NCBI RefSeq assembly: GCF_011045115.1
Contig: NZ_JAAKZG010000008.1
Span: forward strand, 1-64,000
Direction of reading: 5' to 3'
DNA from: Mesorhizobium zhangyense
GTDB lineage: Bacteria; Pseudomonadota; Alphaproteobacteria; Rhizobiales; Rhizobiaceae
Length of the DNA: 64,000 nucleotides
Shown piece after piece: positions 55,009-63,708 of the stretch; within the stretch, counting starts at the first letter, position 1; every line of letters begins with the position of its first letter. The notes under the pieces are model-generated. The model saw only the letters and a program-made list of their open reading frames with translations, was not told where the DNA came from and did not search any database. The translations under genes and the position numbers were made by a program.

Positions 55009-55570
55009 CCGGGCACGGGCTGGAGTTTGCCGGCTGCCAGACTTGTTAGAGACACAGCAGCGTCGAACCAGGCGACCCGAAGGATCGGCGACGCGGGATG
55101 CCGCCCGCAACAGCAGGGGCGGCATCCTTTCCGTTGCCGAAACGATACTCGCCGAGAGCGGTGGTTCGGCACTGACCATCGATGCGGTGGCAAAGGCAGC
55201 CGGCCTCAGCAAAGGCGGCGTGCTCTATCACTTCCCGTCCAAGGCATCCCTTATCGAGGCGCTGATCGACCGCTCAATCGCGGCGATCGACGCCGTGTTC
55301 CTGGCCGCGGAAAAGGGGAGGGCGACCAGCGGAGACACTACGACACCTTACGCGGTGATACGCCGGCACCTCGAGAGGCAACCGATAGAGTTGCATTCGT
55401 GCCTGATGTCACTCACGAATGCGAGCGCCCTTGAAATCTACCGACGGAAGCTTCTTGAGCTTGCCGGACAGCGTCTGGCAGCCGGCATCGATCGGGCGAG
55501 TATAGACACCGTTCTTATCCTGCTTTTCGGTGTCCTCGGCAAAAGGTTGCTGCGTTTCGAACTCCGGTGA
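54959..55570 (+). CDS. TetR-family transcriptional regulator overlapping the efflux gene end
   Basis: A TetR-type protein with the helix-turn-helix [37 protein letters not shown] and a C-terminal domain like the TetR_C_37 group ([28 protein letters not shown]). The start is uncertain: ATG at 54959 or 54983 lies inside the efflux gene, and a TTG at 55046 would give a standard N-terminus. Same strand as the pump genes; it may be co-transcribed with them. It is the second TetR gene of this locus. Confidence 0.75.
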   Translation: MHRSRSAGMRRGQASSDRARAGVCRLPDLLETQQRRTRRPEGSATRDAARNSRGGILSVAETILAESGGSALTIDAVAKAAGLSKGGVLYHFPSKASLIEALIDRSIAAIDAVFLAAEKGRATSGDTTTPYAVIRRHLERQPIELHSCLMSLTNASALEIYRRKLLELAGQRLAAGIDRASIDTVLILLFGVLGKRLLRFELR

Positions 55571-55697
55571 ACCAGCCTGTCTGATCCGGTCGTGCAGAGA
55601 TGTAATCGCGACACGGTGAACTGCACTTTCTGCACTTAAGCCAATGTCAGAGCATGCTTGTGCTTTTGACTTGTTCTTACACTCAAGAAGCTGTCTT

Positions 55698-55732
55698 ACA
55701 AAAAAAGCCCGCGACCATACTGGTCACGGGCC
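55698..55732 (-). terminator. Rho-independent terminator of the porin gene
   Basis: On the minus strand GGCCCGTGACCAG and a nearly matching complement around GTATGG form a hairpin followed by seven T residues. It lies 28 bases after the porin stop codon. Confidence 0.8.
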
Positions 55733-55759
55733 TTACTTCAACCTTGGTTGTGAAGCCGA

Positions 55760-56887
55760 TTAGAAGTTGCGCTGGAAGCGGAGGAAGCCGCCGACGCCGT
55801 CGTCGATCTTGACCTTGTCGTCCGTGTGAGCGGAGAAGTAGGTCACTTCCGGGGTGATCTTCAGGCCCGGAACGAGTTCGTAGGCCACGTTGGCAGCAAC
55901 GGTGACGTCTTCGTTCTCGAAGTAGGATGCCTGAAGGTTGAAGGTAGCCTTTTCGTTCAGCTTGGCCGAACCACCGCCCCAGACAGCCCAGTTGCCGCCC
56001 CAGGTCTTGTACCAGCTGCGGGTGACATTGTCGTCAGAGCCATAGCCGGCCATGACCCACAGGTTGATGGTCTCCGTGGCTTTGACATCGAGGCGAACCT
56101 TGCCAGCCCATTCCTCGTAGACCGAGTCGTAGCCGACGACGCCGGACACGCCACCCCAGCCCTGCGTATAAGCAGCGCCGACAACGACGTGCGGAATGTA
56201 GTCGTCGAGCGTGTAATCCTCGGTGCCTTCTTCAAGAGCGACTGCAGCCGAGAAACCGTTCGCGCCAGTGTAGGTGTATGAGATCTGGTGCGTGTCCCAC
56301 GGACCATAACCACCGAGCATGTCGTCAGCAATCACATCGCCGGCATAGAGATTGTTGACCAGGGTCGTGAACATCGAGTCGGTCTTGCCAACGCGGAAGC
56401 CGCCGAGTTCGATGTAGGCGTGGTTCATTTTGGCGGTGGTGCCGCCGGCAAAGGAATCACCACCCGTCGTCTCACCGTCTGCACGGCCGACAATCCTGGA
56501 ATCCCAGTCGAAGTTGAGGTGCATGTAAGCACGCAAGGTACCAAGTTCGGTTTCCGAACGAGCATCGAGCTGAATGGCTGCGCGAGCACGCTTGTAATAG
56601 GTGTCGTTCAGGCCGTCACCCATCTTGTCATTAATATCGTTCAGACCGCCATATCCTGCGCCGTAGGAAGGCCGGTCACCAACGCCGATGTCATAGCGCA
56701 GGTAGCCACCGACACGCAGGCAGGTTTCGGTACCGGGGATGTAGTAGAAGCCGGCGCCGTAAACGTCGCAGACGCGGACGTATTCCATAGGCTCCGGCTC
56801 GGCGACGACGACAGCGTCGGCCGCGCGGGCGCCTGAGACTGCGGTGAGGGCCGCAGCTGAAGCCAGTAATATCCCTCGCATAGTCAT
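55760..56887 (-). CDS. Porin (Porin_2 / Omp2 family)
   Basis: A 375-residue outer-membrane porin with a signal peptide (MTMRGILLASAAALTAVSGARA), the alphaproteobacterial signature VCDVYGAGFYYIPGTETCLRVGGYLRYD with its cysteine pair, many short amphipathic strands and a terminal Phe (FLRFQRNF). It forms a trimeric general diffusion pore. The ATG at 56887 has GGAG 11 bases upstream; the frame open further upstream is not used. The gene is single and followed by a clear terminator, so it should be transcribed alone. Confidence 0.93.
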   Translation of the reverse strand: MTMRGILLASAAALTAVSGARAADAVVVAEPEPMEYVRVCDVYGAGFYYIPGTETCLRVGGYLRYDIGVGDRPSYGAGYGGLNDINDKMGDGLNDTYYKRARAAIQLDARSETELGTLRAYMHLNFDWDSRIVGRADGETTGGDSFAGGTTAKMNHAYIELGGFRVGKTDSMFTTLVNNLYAGDVIADDMLGGYGPWDTHQISYTYTGANGFSAAVALEEGTEDYTLDDYIPHVVVGAAYTQGWGGVSGVVGYDSVYEEWAGKVRLDVKATETINLWVMAGYGSDDNVTRSWYKTWGGNWAVWGGGSAKLNEKATFNLQASYFENEDVTVAANVAYELVPGLKITPEVTYFSAHTDDKVKIDDGVGGFLRFQRNF

Positions 56888-57287
56888 ATCAATTATTCTC
56901 CAGTTGAAATTTGTAGACGAGCTAAAAACGCCGCCATCCAATGCCTACCTTTAACGTCGGCACTGGATCAAAGGACAAGATTGGGGGTATCTAACGGAGG
57001 GCTAAGCGTGACAATTCTGCAACGCATTCGGAGCGCCGGCAGTGGTGACGGAAGTGCGTTAAGTGTCTGTAATCTTATGAAAAATAGACATTCCATGAAA
57101 TGGAGAACGCTGCGGCTTCCATTGGGGGCGTTCGCCAATTTCCGCAGGCCGAGGCGCTCGGGAAAGGCTGCGCATTCAATGTTGGCTAATCTTAGTCTAG
57201 CTTATTCTCTCAGGAAGACAATTTTCTGAAAAACAAGAACCAAATATGTTCTTTGACTGGCCATATGCATGGGAGCAGTATGAGGCT

Positions 57288-57397
57288 GCATCTCGCTCGC
57301 GTAGAAGGACTGCCTGAGCTGGAATGCGGTTGATGCGTTCTGACCTCCAGTCAACGCACCAAAGCCCCGCTCTTCGCTGAGCGGGGCTTCTTTCGTT
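57288..57397 (+). ncRNA. Candidate small RNA ending in a terminator hairpin
   Basis: A TTGACT (57253-57258) and CAGTAT (57276-57281) pair with 17 bases between them could be a promoter. It is followed by an imperfect stem (GCGGTTGA 57326-57333 with TCAACGC 57351-57357) whose loop holds GACCTCCAG, and then the terminator at 57362-57389. This is the layout of small alphaproteobacterial RNAs with an anti-Shine-Dalgarno loop. The -10 is weak, so the call is tentative. Confidence 0.3.
57362..57389 (+). terminator. Strong terminator-type hairpin
   Basis: AAGCCCCGCTC (57362-57372) and GAGCGGGGCTT (57379-57389) form an 11-bp perfect stem with loop TTCGCT, followed on the plus strand by CTTTCGTT. On the minus strand it lies 30 bases after the end of the two-HTH gene, so it may end transcripts from both sides. 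Confidence 0.65.
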
Positions 57398-57418
57398 CAG
57401 GGTCTGAGATGGAAGATT

Positions 57419-58423
57419 CTATTGAACGCGAAACGGGTCTATGGGAAGCAGGTCGTAGTCACCATTGGCGAGATGAAGGTCGAACTGCGCTCGCGCGACA
57501 TTGAGTGCAACGATGTTCTCAAAGAATGCCTCAAGTGGTGGCAGTATCTGAACGCGACGGCCGCCGTCTTCCAGCAGGCGCACAAACCCACCGGCTTCGG
57601 CTTTCTTCATCAGGCGTCTTACGTGTGTTCTCGACAATCCAAACAGGGATCCGACTTCTTCGAAGGGGAACTCGACGGTATCTTCAACTGAGGACTGGCC
57701 TGTATCTTTCAGAGACATCAGCTTGAGCAGCAGTATCTTTCCGCCATCGGAAGTGTCGAATATCAGTGAGCCTGGAAGATCGCGGGCAAATGAATCGGTG
57801 ATCAGCAGAGAATGAATGCTGTTGGCAAAGCAGCGCTCCAGGACATCGTCATTGGCATCGATCAATTCACGATATTTCCTGGCGGGGAACAGCGCGTCAG
57901 CAACGGTGAGGTTGGCACGAAGAAAGCTCTCGACTTCCTTTATGAGTTGCTCCGTGGGTCGAATGCTTCGCCATCGGCGATCCTTGGAATTTTCCGAGCG
58001 AGTTACCAGGCCGACACGCTCCAAAAGCACAACATTTGCCGCAGTGGTATTCCTGCTGCACAGGTTCATCTCGGTTGTCAGGTTTTGTATGGAGGAGAGG
58101 AAGGGGCCGGTCTTTTCCGTTTGTTCGAAATACAAGGATAGAATTGCGGTGCAGATCGTCTGTCGCGCAACGTTGGCGATCGCTCTGTTGATCAGATAGC
58201 GTCCTTTGTACAGGTCCACCATGCTGCGGGCATAGTCCGCTGCCGCCGCCGAGAAAGCGGGATTGCACCTCAGTATGCGCATGCGCTGCTTGAACCACTC
58301 CACACCCGTCTCTTGACTGATGAGCCGCTCGACCTGCGCATGCTCAAGGTAGCGGACAGGTAGATTCATCGTGAAGGTCTCCATTGCGGTGGCTGATGTT
58401 GTCTCAAGGAGCAACGAAGCCAC
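57419..58423 (-). CDS. Uncharacterised protein with two winged-helix-like segments
   Basis: A 334-residue soluble protein. A MarR-like segment at about residues 110-170 (LTTEMNLCSRNTTAANVVLLERVGLVTRSENSKDRRWRSI) and a second helix-turn-helix at about 255-300 (EEVGSLFGLSRTHVRRLMKKAEAGGFVRLLEDGGRRVQI) suggest two DNA-binding wings in one chain. I do not recognise a named family. It stands alone, with 500 bases without a gene on each side. In-frame ATG codons at 58384 and 58369 are possible later starts. Confidence 0.65.
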   Translation of the reverse strand: MASLLLETTSATAMETFTMNLPVRYLEHAQVERLISQETGVEWFKQRMRILRCNPAFSAAAADYARSMVDLYKGRYLINRAIANVARQTICTAILSLYFEQTEKTGPFLSSIQNLTTEMNLCSRNTTAANVVLLERVGLVTRSENSKDRRWRSIRPTEQLIKEVESFLRANLTVADALFPARKYRELIDANDDVLERCFANSIHSLLITDSFARDLPGSLIFDTSDGGKILLLKLMSLKDTGQSSVEDTVEFPFEEVGSLFGLSRTHVRRLMKKAEAGGFVRLLEDGGRRVQILPPLEAFFENIVALNVARAQFDLHLANGDYDLLPIDPFRVQ

Positions 58424-58955
58424 TGCGGTTATCCAAATGCATTCGAAGCTGAGTTACGCGCAAGCTCTTGCTGGTCGTTCTTCAGGATCCCACCGAACGC
58501 CGGACAATTGGACCTGACGGCTATGTGACAGCCGCCCGCTTGAAGCTGGATGCTCATCCCCGTGTGCGGGATTTAAGTATGGCTTGAGCAGCGTTCAATG
58601 TTGCTTCCGCAGCCTTAGACGATGCATTGGCTCACACAGGCTGCACGCGAACTGCATGATGACGAAAACGTGTTCAAAAAGTGCCGCAAATCGGGCGGTC
58701 AGGAGAGTGTCTCTGCGACCGATTTGTTTCGGATCAACTTCTCGTTACTCTGTGTCGCCTCAGCCCTTCTCGGTGTCAGCTGCGAGCCTCAATTCAACTG
58801 TGGTGTCTGATTGGTGAGCTTCGGCCTTGGAACGTGTTCGCGGGCTCTGTCGGCAGGAGCCGTTACAACGTGCGGTCCGATTCGCCGCCTGCAGGCTTGC
58901 AGGTTCCCGCGGGAGTCTGTAGGCGCTAGGCGCCTGATATCCGTAGCGTGATGGA
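58424..58955. other. Gene-free stretch
   Basis: About 530 bases between the two divergently arranged genes. Short frames (for example 62 codons from 58622) have no ribosome site and no recognisable product. I see no RNA gene, repeat or terminator. Confidence 0.45.
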
Positions 58956-60020
58956 GTGAACACGTTGAAACTGAAGGTTGCGATTCTTGCCGTTGGTCTG
59001 GCTTTTTCCCTGGCGACATACGCCCACGCTGACGATGGCACGGTGGCCTTCGACAAGGGTGAATATGAGGCAGCACTAAAGTACTGGCAGCCGTTGGCGG
59101 ACAAAGGGGAAGCGGCCGCGCAATACGGCCTCGGGCTTTTGTACGAAGGCGGAACCGGTGTCGATCAGGACGCCGCCAAGGCGCTCGATCTCTACAGGAA
59201 ATCCGCGGACCAAGGCTATGCCCTGGGGCAGAACGCGCTGGGTCATATGTATCAGATAGGCTTCGGCGTTGAAGAAGATCCGGCGCAAGCCGTCGCCTGG
59301 TTCCGCAAGGCTGCCGATCAGGGACTTGCAAAGGGCCAGCGCAATCTGGGTTTCATGTATTCCAACGGCATTGGCGTCGAGGAGGATGATGCGCAGGCCC
59401 TTGCGTGGTTTAGCAAGGCCGCAGACCAGAATGATGCATGGGCTCAATACTATCTCGGCAACGTCTATTTGAATGGCTACGGCGTTGAGCAGGATGACGC
59501 GCAGGCGGTGGCCTGGTATCGCAAGGCAGCCGAGCAGGACAATGTCGAAGCCCAGAATACGCTTGGGCTTTCCTATGAGCTTGGCAACGGTGTTTCCCAA
59601 AGCGATGAAGACGCGGTTATCTGGTATCGCAAGGCCGCGGAACAGGGCGATGCCCGCTCGCAGATGAGCATCGGCAACATGTATCTCGAAGGTCGCGGCG
59701 GTCTGCCGGAAGATGCGGCCCAAGCTGTCGAATGGTATCGGAAGGCGGCGGACCAGGGCTATGACGTCGCCCAGGACAATCTGGGGCTCCAATATGCGGC
59801 GGGCAACGGCGTCCCCAAGGATGAAGTCCAGGCCCTTACCTTGTTCCAGATGGCTGCAGAGCAAGGATATGCGAAATCGCAATACAATCTCGGCGTTATG
59901 TACAATCTGGGGTCAGGAGTTCCCAAAGATATGGACAAGGCGATCTACTGGTGGCGTCTGGCAGCCGACCAGGACTTGGAAAGCGCGAAGGAAGCCCTCG
60001 AGGCCGCCGGGGCCAAGTAA
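58956..60020 (+). CDS. Sel1-repeat (TPR-like) periplasmic protein
   Basis: A 354-residue protein with a signal peptide (cleavage after YAHA) and about nine Sel1 repeats of 36 residues with the pattern AxxxYxxAAEQGxAxAQxxLGxMYxxGxGVxxDxxxA. Sel1 repeats form helical solenoids that bind partner proteins, often in envelope stress or exopolysaccharide regulation. Repeats run almost to the C-terminus and no enzyme domain is present. GTG at 58956 and TTG at 58965 are both possible; GGAG lies 8 bases before the TTG, which makes the later start attractive. Confidence 0.85.
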   Translation: MNTLKLKVAILAVGLAFSLATYAHADDGTVAFDKGEYEAALKYWQPLADKGEAAAQYGLGLLYEGGTGVDQDAAKALDLYRKSADQGYALGQNALGHMYQIGFGVEEDPAQAVAWFRKAADQGLAKGQRNLGFMYSNGIGVEEDDAQALAWFSKAADQNDAWAQYYLGNVYLNGYGVEQDDAQAVAWYRKAAEQDNVEAQNTLGLSYELGNGVSQSDEDAVIWYRKAAEQGDARSQMSIGNMYLEGRGGLPEDAAQAVEWYRKAADQGYDVAQDNLGLQYAAGNGVPKDEVQALTLFQMAAEQGYAKSQYNLGVMYNLGSGVPKDMDKAIYWWRLAADQDLESAKEALEAAGAK

Positions 60021-60404
60021 AGGCTGCGGCCGGCTTTCTTTGTCATGCTTGCTCCAAGGACCTGGGTCGGCGTGGGAGGGAAGAGTGGTTCGACAAGATC
60101 TGACACTGACCGAGACGCCACACAGCTGAGCAACCGCTCCTGAAGGCCCATCTCGGCCGGAAGCAGACTGATCTCCGAACTCTGGCGCCACTGGCGGGCA
60201 AAAGTTCGAGATGGATACGGGCAAGGCCGGCGGCGCTCGGCGTCGTCCCGAGACCGGCAGAAGAGACCCTGGTGGATTGCACAGAACGCTTCGCCACAAC
60301 GAGAGGCTGATCAAGCTGGCTTGTGCGCTTAAGCCGGAATAGCCGGACAGAACGCCCAATGAGAAGCAGCCGGTGCCGAGTCTCGTTCCTTGGAGTAGAA
60401 AATA
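60021..60404. other. Gene-free stretch before tRNA-Arg
   Basis: About 380 bases between the Sel1 gene and the tRNA. Open frames here are short and unconvincing. No integrase or attachment-site repeat is seen next to the tRNA. Confidence 0.45.
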
Positions 60405-60481
60405 TGGCGCGCCCGAAAGGATTCGAACCTCTGACCCCCAGATTCGTAGTCTGGTGCTCTATCCAGCTGAGCTACGGGCGC
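60405..60481 (-). tRNA. tRNA-Arg (anticodon ACG)
   Basis: On the minus strand the acceptor arms GCGCCCG and CGGGCGC pair, the D-arm reads GCTCAGCTGGATAGAGC, the anticodon loop is CTACGAA with ACG at 60447-60445, and the T-arm is AGAGGTTCGAATCCT. The discriminator G and an encoded CCA end complete 77 bases. Confidence 0.95.
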
Positions 60482-60691
60482 GCAATCGACCGTGTCCGAC
60501 ACGATCGCCGCTGGCAGGGATTTTGTCCCCACCGCGATGAGAAGTGCTACCTAGCGATTGAAGGAATGAAAAGCAAGCGGGTGCCGGCAAACTTTTTTCG
60601 TCGTTGAAATCGGTCCACAGCCTGCGCGCGTCTGACATGCTGTCATAGCGACACTGCGCCGGCACCAGCAGCCGGCCCGTGCCGCATAGTC

Positions 60692-62185
60692 TCAAGCTGG
60701 CCTGCGCAGGTGATGGCGCGCTTCGTCGAGGCGGACGGGCTGATCGGGTATGGTCACGGAGAATACGGTGCGGCCGCCGACGCTTTCGACGAGGTCGAGC
60801 GCGCCGCCATGGGCACGCACCAGTTCGTGGGCGATCGCCAGCCCAAGGCCGGTTCCGCCGCTGCGTGCCGAACCACGGAAAGCGGCGAAAAGGTTCTCGC
60901 GGGCCTTTTGCGGCAGGCCAGGCCCCGTATCGGTGACCAGGATGCGGCTGACGCTACCCGTACGGTCGGCCGCAACCGAGAGCCGACGGACGATGGCGCC
61001 CTCGGTGTCGGAAGCCATCGCCTGGATAGAGTTGCGGCACAGATTGGTGAGCACCCGCACCAGCTGTTCCGAATCGGCATCCACCTCGAAATTCGCCTCG
61101 ACGTCGTTGATGAACTCGATCTCGCCTTCGGGATCGATGCCGAGCAGGCCCTGCACATCCTCGACCGTCTGCCGCAACCGCAGCCGCCGGCGCGATGGCG
61201 GCGCCTCCTGCGTGCGGCCGTAGGTCAGCACGCCTTCAGAATAGGAAACGGCACGGTCGAGCGCGCGCACCAGCCTGGGCACCAGGGATTGGACGGTGGG
61301 GTCCCGCACCAGCCCCAGCCGGTCCGACATCAGTTGCGCCGAGGCCAGTATGTTGCGCATGTCGTGGTTGATCTTCGAGACAGCCAGGCCGAGGTCGGCA
61401 AGATGGCGCTGCTCGTTGAGCGTCTTTTGCAGGCGCTGCTGCATGTCCGAAAGCTTGCGCTCGGCAACGCCGATCTCGTCGCCACGGTCTTCCGGTTCGA
61501 TGATGCGGCTCGGATCGTCCGGCGCCTGCGAAAAGGCCAGCATCGACTGCGTCATGGCACGGATCGGGCGGATCATGATCCGGTCGATGGCGTAGAAGAC
61601 AAGCGTCGCGGTAAACAGCGAGATCAGCAGCGATAGGAAGGCGACGTTGCGCGAATAGACCAGCATCGCCTTGCGCAGCTTGTAGTCCGGAATGATCAGC
61701 TCAAATTCCTTCTCGCTGTCGCCGACGGGGCCAAACACGCGCAGCATGCGGTCGCCGCCGGTGAACAGGGTGCTCAGCGCACTGGTCATCGCTTCCATCG
61801 GGCCGGTATTGGCAAGGTCGATATGCTCGTCCACCTGCGGCGGCATTTTCGCGACGACCAGCAGGCGCGACACGCCGCCGTCGCGCACAGCGATCGCCTT
61901 GGCACCGATCGATCTCAACACGTCCTGCTGCACCTCGCGCGACAGGTCGGAGGGGTCGGTCTGAACGAGCACGATGGAAACGGCTGCGGCGGTGCCGAGT
62001 CGTTCTTCCAGCCAGCGCAATCGGAAATTGGCGATCGACGGCAGGAAGATCAGCACTTCCGCGATCAGCACGAAAATGATGGTGAGCACGAGCAGCTTGG
62101 TCGACAGCCCGCGCGAAAGGGGCACGGAGCGTCCCGTTTTCATGTCGGGGCTTTCATCGGCATCGCCAACGGTTTTGTCTGCCAT
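60692..62185 (-). CDS. Sensor histidine kinase (HAMP, HisKA-like, HATPase)
   Basis: A 497-residue membrane kinase. Membrane segments lie at about 31-53 and 181-200, with a sensor loop of about 125 residues between them, then a HAMP linker (about 200-260). The phospho-acceptor is His274 in KINHDMRNILASAQLM, the N box NLCRNSIQAM lies near 381-390, and DTGPGLP and GTGLGLAIAHE form the ATP lid. The HDMRN box is a variant found in alphaproteobacteria. No response regulator is encoded in the window. It follows the flavoprotein gene by 34 bp, so it is likely part of that operon. Confidence 0.9.
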   Translation of the reverse strand: MADKTVGDADESPDMKTGRSVPLSRGLSTKLLVLTIIFVLIAEVLIFLPSIANFRLRWLEERLGTAAAVSIVLVQTDPSDLSREVQQDVLRSIGAKAIAVRDGGVSRLLVVAKMPPQVDEHIDLANTGPMEAMTSALSTLFTGGDRMLRVFGPVGDSEKEFELIIPDYKLRKAMLVYSRNVAFLSLLISLFTATLVFYAIDRIMIRPIRAMTQSMLAFSQAPDDPSRIIEPEDRGDEIGVAERKLSDMQQRLQKTLNEQRHLADLGLAVSKINHDMRNILASAQLMSDRLGLVRDPTVQSLVPRLVRALDRAVSYSEGVLTYGRTQEAPPSRRRLRLRQTVEDVQGLLGIDPEGEIEFINDVEANFEVDADSEQLVRVLTNLCRNSIQAMASDTEGAIVRRLSVAADRTGSVSRILVTDTGPGLPQKARENLFAAFRGSARSGGTGLGLAIAHELVRAHGGALDLVESVGGRTVFSVTIPDQPVRLDEARHHLRRPA

Positions 62186-62219
62186 CCGACCTGTCTCAAA
62201 CTCTCGATTCGCCGCCTAT

Positions 62220-63647
62220 CTAGCCGAAATGCCGTAGAAAGGCGACCAGGCGGCGAACCAGCTTCTTGCGCGTGGTGGGGGTAAAGTAGGTGATTGCGGC
62301 GCGTTTGCCAATTTCGCCCATGGTGGGATAAGGCGCGACGAAGCGGGCGATGTCGCGAACGTCGAGCTTCTTCGACAGCGCCAGCGCCCAGAAATTGATC
62401 ATTTCGCCGGCGCCAGAACCGACGATCGAGACACCGAGGATTTTGCCTCTGGCGTCAGTCACCAGCTTGATATGGCCATGCGTCTTGCGCTCTGCCTGGG
62501 CGCGGTCGTTTTCGGCATAGGGCCAGCGCAACACGCGAATGGTCTTTTGCTTTTTGGCAGCCTCCGCTTCGGAAAGGCCGACATGGGCGATTTCCGGGTC
62601 GGTGAAGGTGACGCGCGGAATGATGTCGAGGTTCTCGCGCGCCGAAAGTCGGAACAGCATGGCGCGTATCACCAGCCCGGCATGATAGTTGGCGACATGG
62701 GTGAATTGCAGCGAGCCTGCAACATCGCCCACGGCATAGACGCGGCGGTTGCTGCTGCGCAGCGTGTCGTCCACCTTGATGCCCTTCTGGTCGAACAGGA
62801 TGCCCGCCTTGTCGAGATCGAGCCCGGCGACATTGGCCAAGCGTCCTGCCGCCAGCAGAAGATGCGAGCCGTCGATCTTTTTAGCGCCGGCTGCAGTCTC
62901 CAGGAACAGGCGCACCCCGTCCTCGCCCAGGCTTTCGACGCGCGCGAGTTTTGCGCCTTCGCGGATATCGACCCCTTCGGCACGGATTTGCGCGAGCGCT
63001 ATGGCTGAAATCTCGGGGTCTTCCTTGCCGAGCGCGCGCTCCGCCTCGATGACCGTTACGTCCGAACCAAGCCGGCGGTAAGCCTGCGCCAGTTCCATGC
63101 CGATCGGGCCGCCGCCAAGGATGACCAGATGGGCGGGGCGCTGCGTCAGGTCGAATACCGTCTCGTTGGTCAGGTAGCCGATGGAATCGAGCCCCGGTAT
63201 CTGCGGGATCAGCGGCGAGGAGCCGGTCGCGACGACGAAGCGGCGGGCGCGGATTTCGACGTCGCCGGCAATGACCGTCCTGGCATCCCTAAAACGGGCT
63301 TCCGCCTCGATCACATGGACGCCGAGCGCGGCGAAACGTCCGACGGAATCATTGGGGGCGATCGATGCGATCACCTCTTGGATATGGCGATGTACCGCCT
63401 CGAAGTCGATTTCAGGCTCAGTTGGAGCTATGCCGAATTTTGCGCCGCCTCGCATGGCATGGGCCTGTTTCGCAGCCGCTATCAGCGCTTTGGAAGGCAC
63501 GCAGCCATAGTTCAGGCAGTCGCCGCCCATCTTGCCTTTCTCGATCAGCACGACATGGACGCCGAAAGCTGCGGCGGCTGCCGCCACCGACAGACCGCCC
63601 GACCCGGCGCCGATCACACAGATGTCCGGGGTAAGCGTTTTGGTCAT
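62220..63647 (-). CDS. FAD-dependent pyridine nucleotide-disulfide oxidoreductase (mercuric reductase/Lpd-like)
   Basis: A 475-residue class I flavoprotein disulfide reductase: FAD loop VIGAGSGGLSVAAAAA, redox cysteines Cys44 and Cys49 in GGDCLNYGCVPSKAL, NAD-binding VILGGGPIGMELAQAYRRLG, and the DVAGSLQFTHVANYHAG segment. The C-terminus (ITYFTPTTRKKLVRRLVAFLRHFG) lacks the His-Glu pair of true lipoamide dehydrogenase and the vicinal cysteines of MerA. It belongs to the group often encoded with TMEM64/TVP38 proteins, as here. Substrate unknown. Confidence 0.87.
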   Translation of the reverse strand: MTKTLTPDICVIGAGSGGLSVAAAAAAFGVHVVLIEKGKMGGDCLNYGCVPSKALIAAAKQAHAMRGGAKFGIAPTEPEIDFEAVHRHIQEVIASIAPNDSVGRFAALGVHVIEAEARFRDARTVIAGDVEIRARRFVVATGSSPLIPQIPGLDSIGYLTNETVFDLTQRPAHLVILGGGPIGMELAQAYRRLGSDVTVIEAERALGKEDPEISAIALAQIRAEGVDIREGAKLARVESLGEDGVRLFLETAAGAKKIDGSHLLLAAGRLANVAGLDLDKAGILFDQKGIKVDDTLRSSNRRVYAVGDVAGSLQFTHVANYHAGLVIRAMLFRLSARENLDIIPRVTFTDPEIAHVGLSEAEAAKKQKTIRVLRWPYAENDRAQAERKTHGHIKLVTDARGKILGVSIVGSGAGEMINFWALALSKKLDVRDIARFVAPYPTMGEIGKRAAITYFTPTTRKKLVRRLVAFLRHFG

Positions 63648-63708
63648 GAAGTCGCCTTGTGAAAGCAGGGCAGGAAGGCGGATGCGGATCGAGTTCCACT
63701 GCCGCGAG

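Larger units (their letters stand above)
56888..57418. other. Gene-poor stretch: porin promoter and possible small RNA
   Basis: About 530 bases. The part next to 56888 holds the porin leader and promoter. An 82-codon frame at 56981-57229 looks non-coding. The right end holds a strong terminator-type hairpin at 57362-57389 and a preceding smaller stem, described separately. Confidence 0.5.

Noticed and set aside
56981-57229. An 82-codon frame downstream of the porin promoter
   Set aside because: No ribosome site, no family match and codon use unlike the neighbours.
60405-60481. Integration site (attB) at the tRNA-Arg gene
   Set aside because: No integrase gene and no second copy of the tRNA 3' end are visible nearby, so there is no support for an island boundary.
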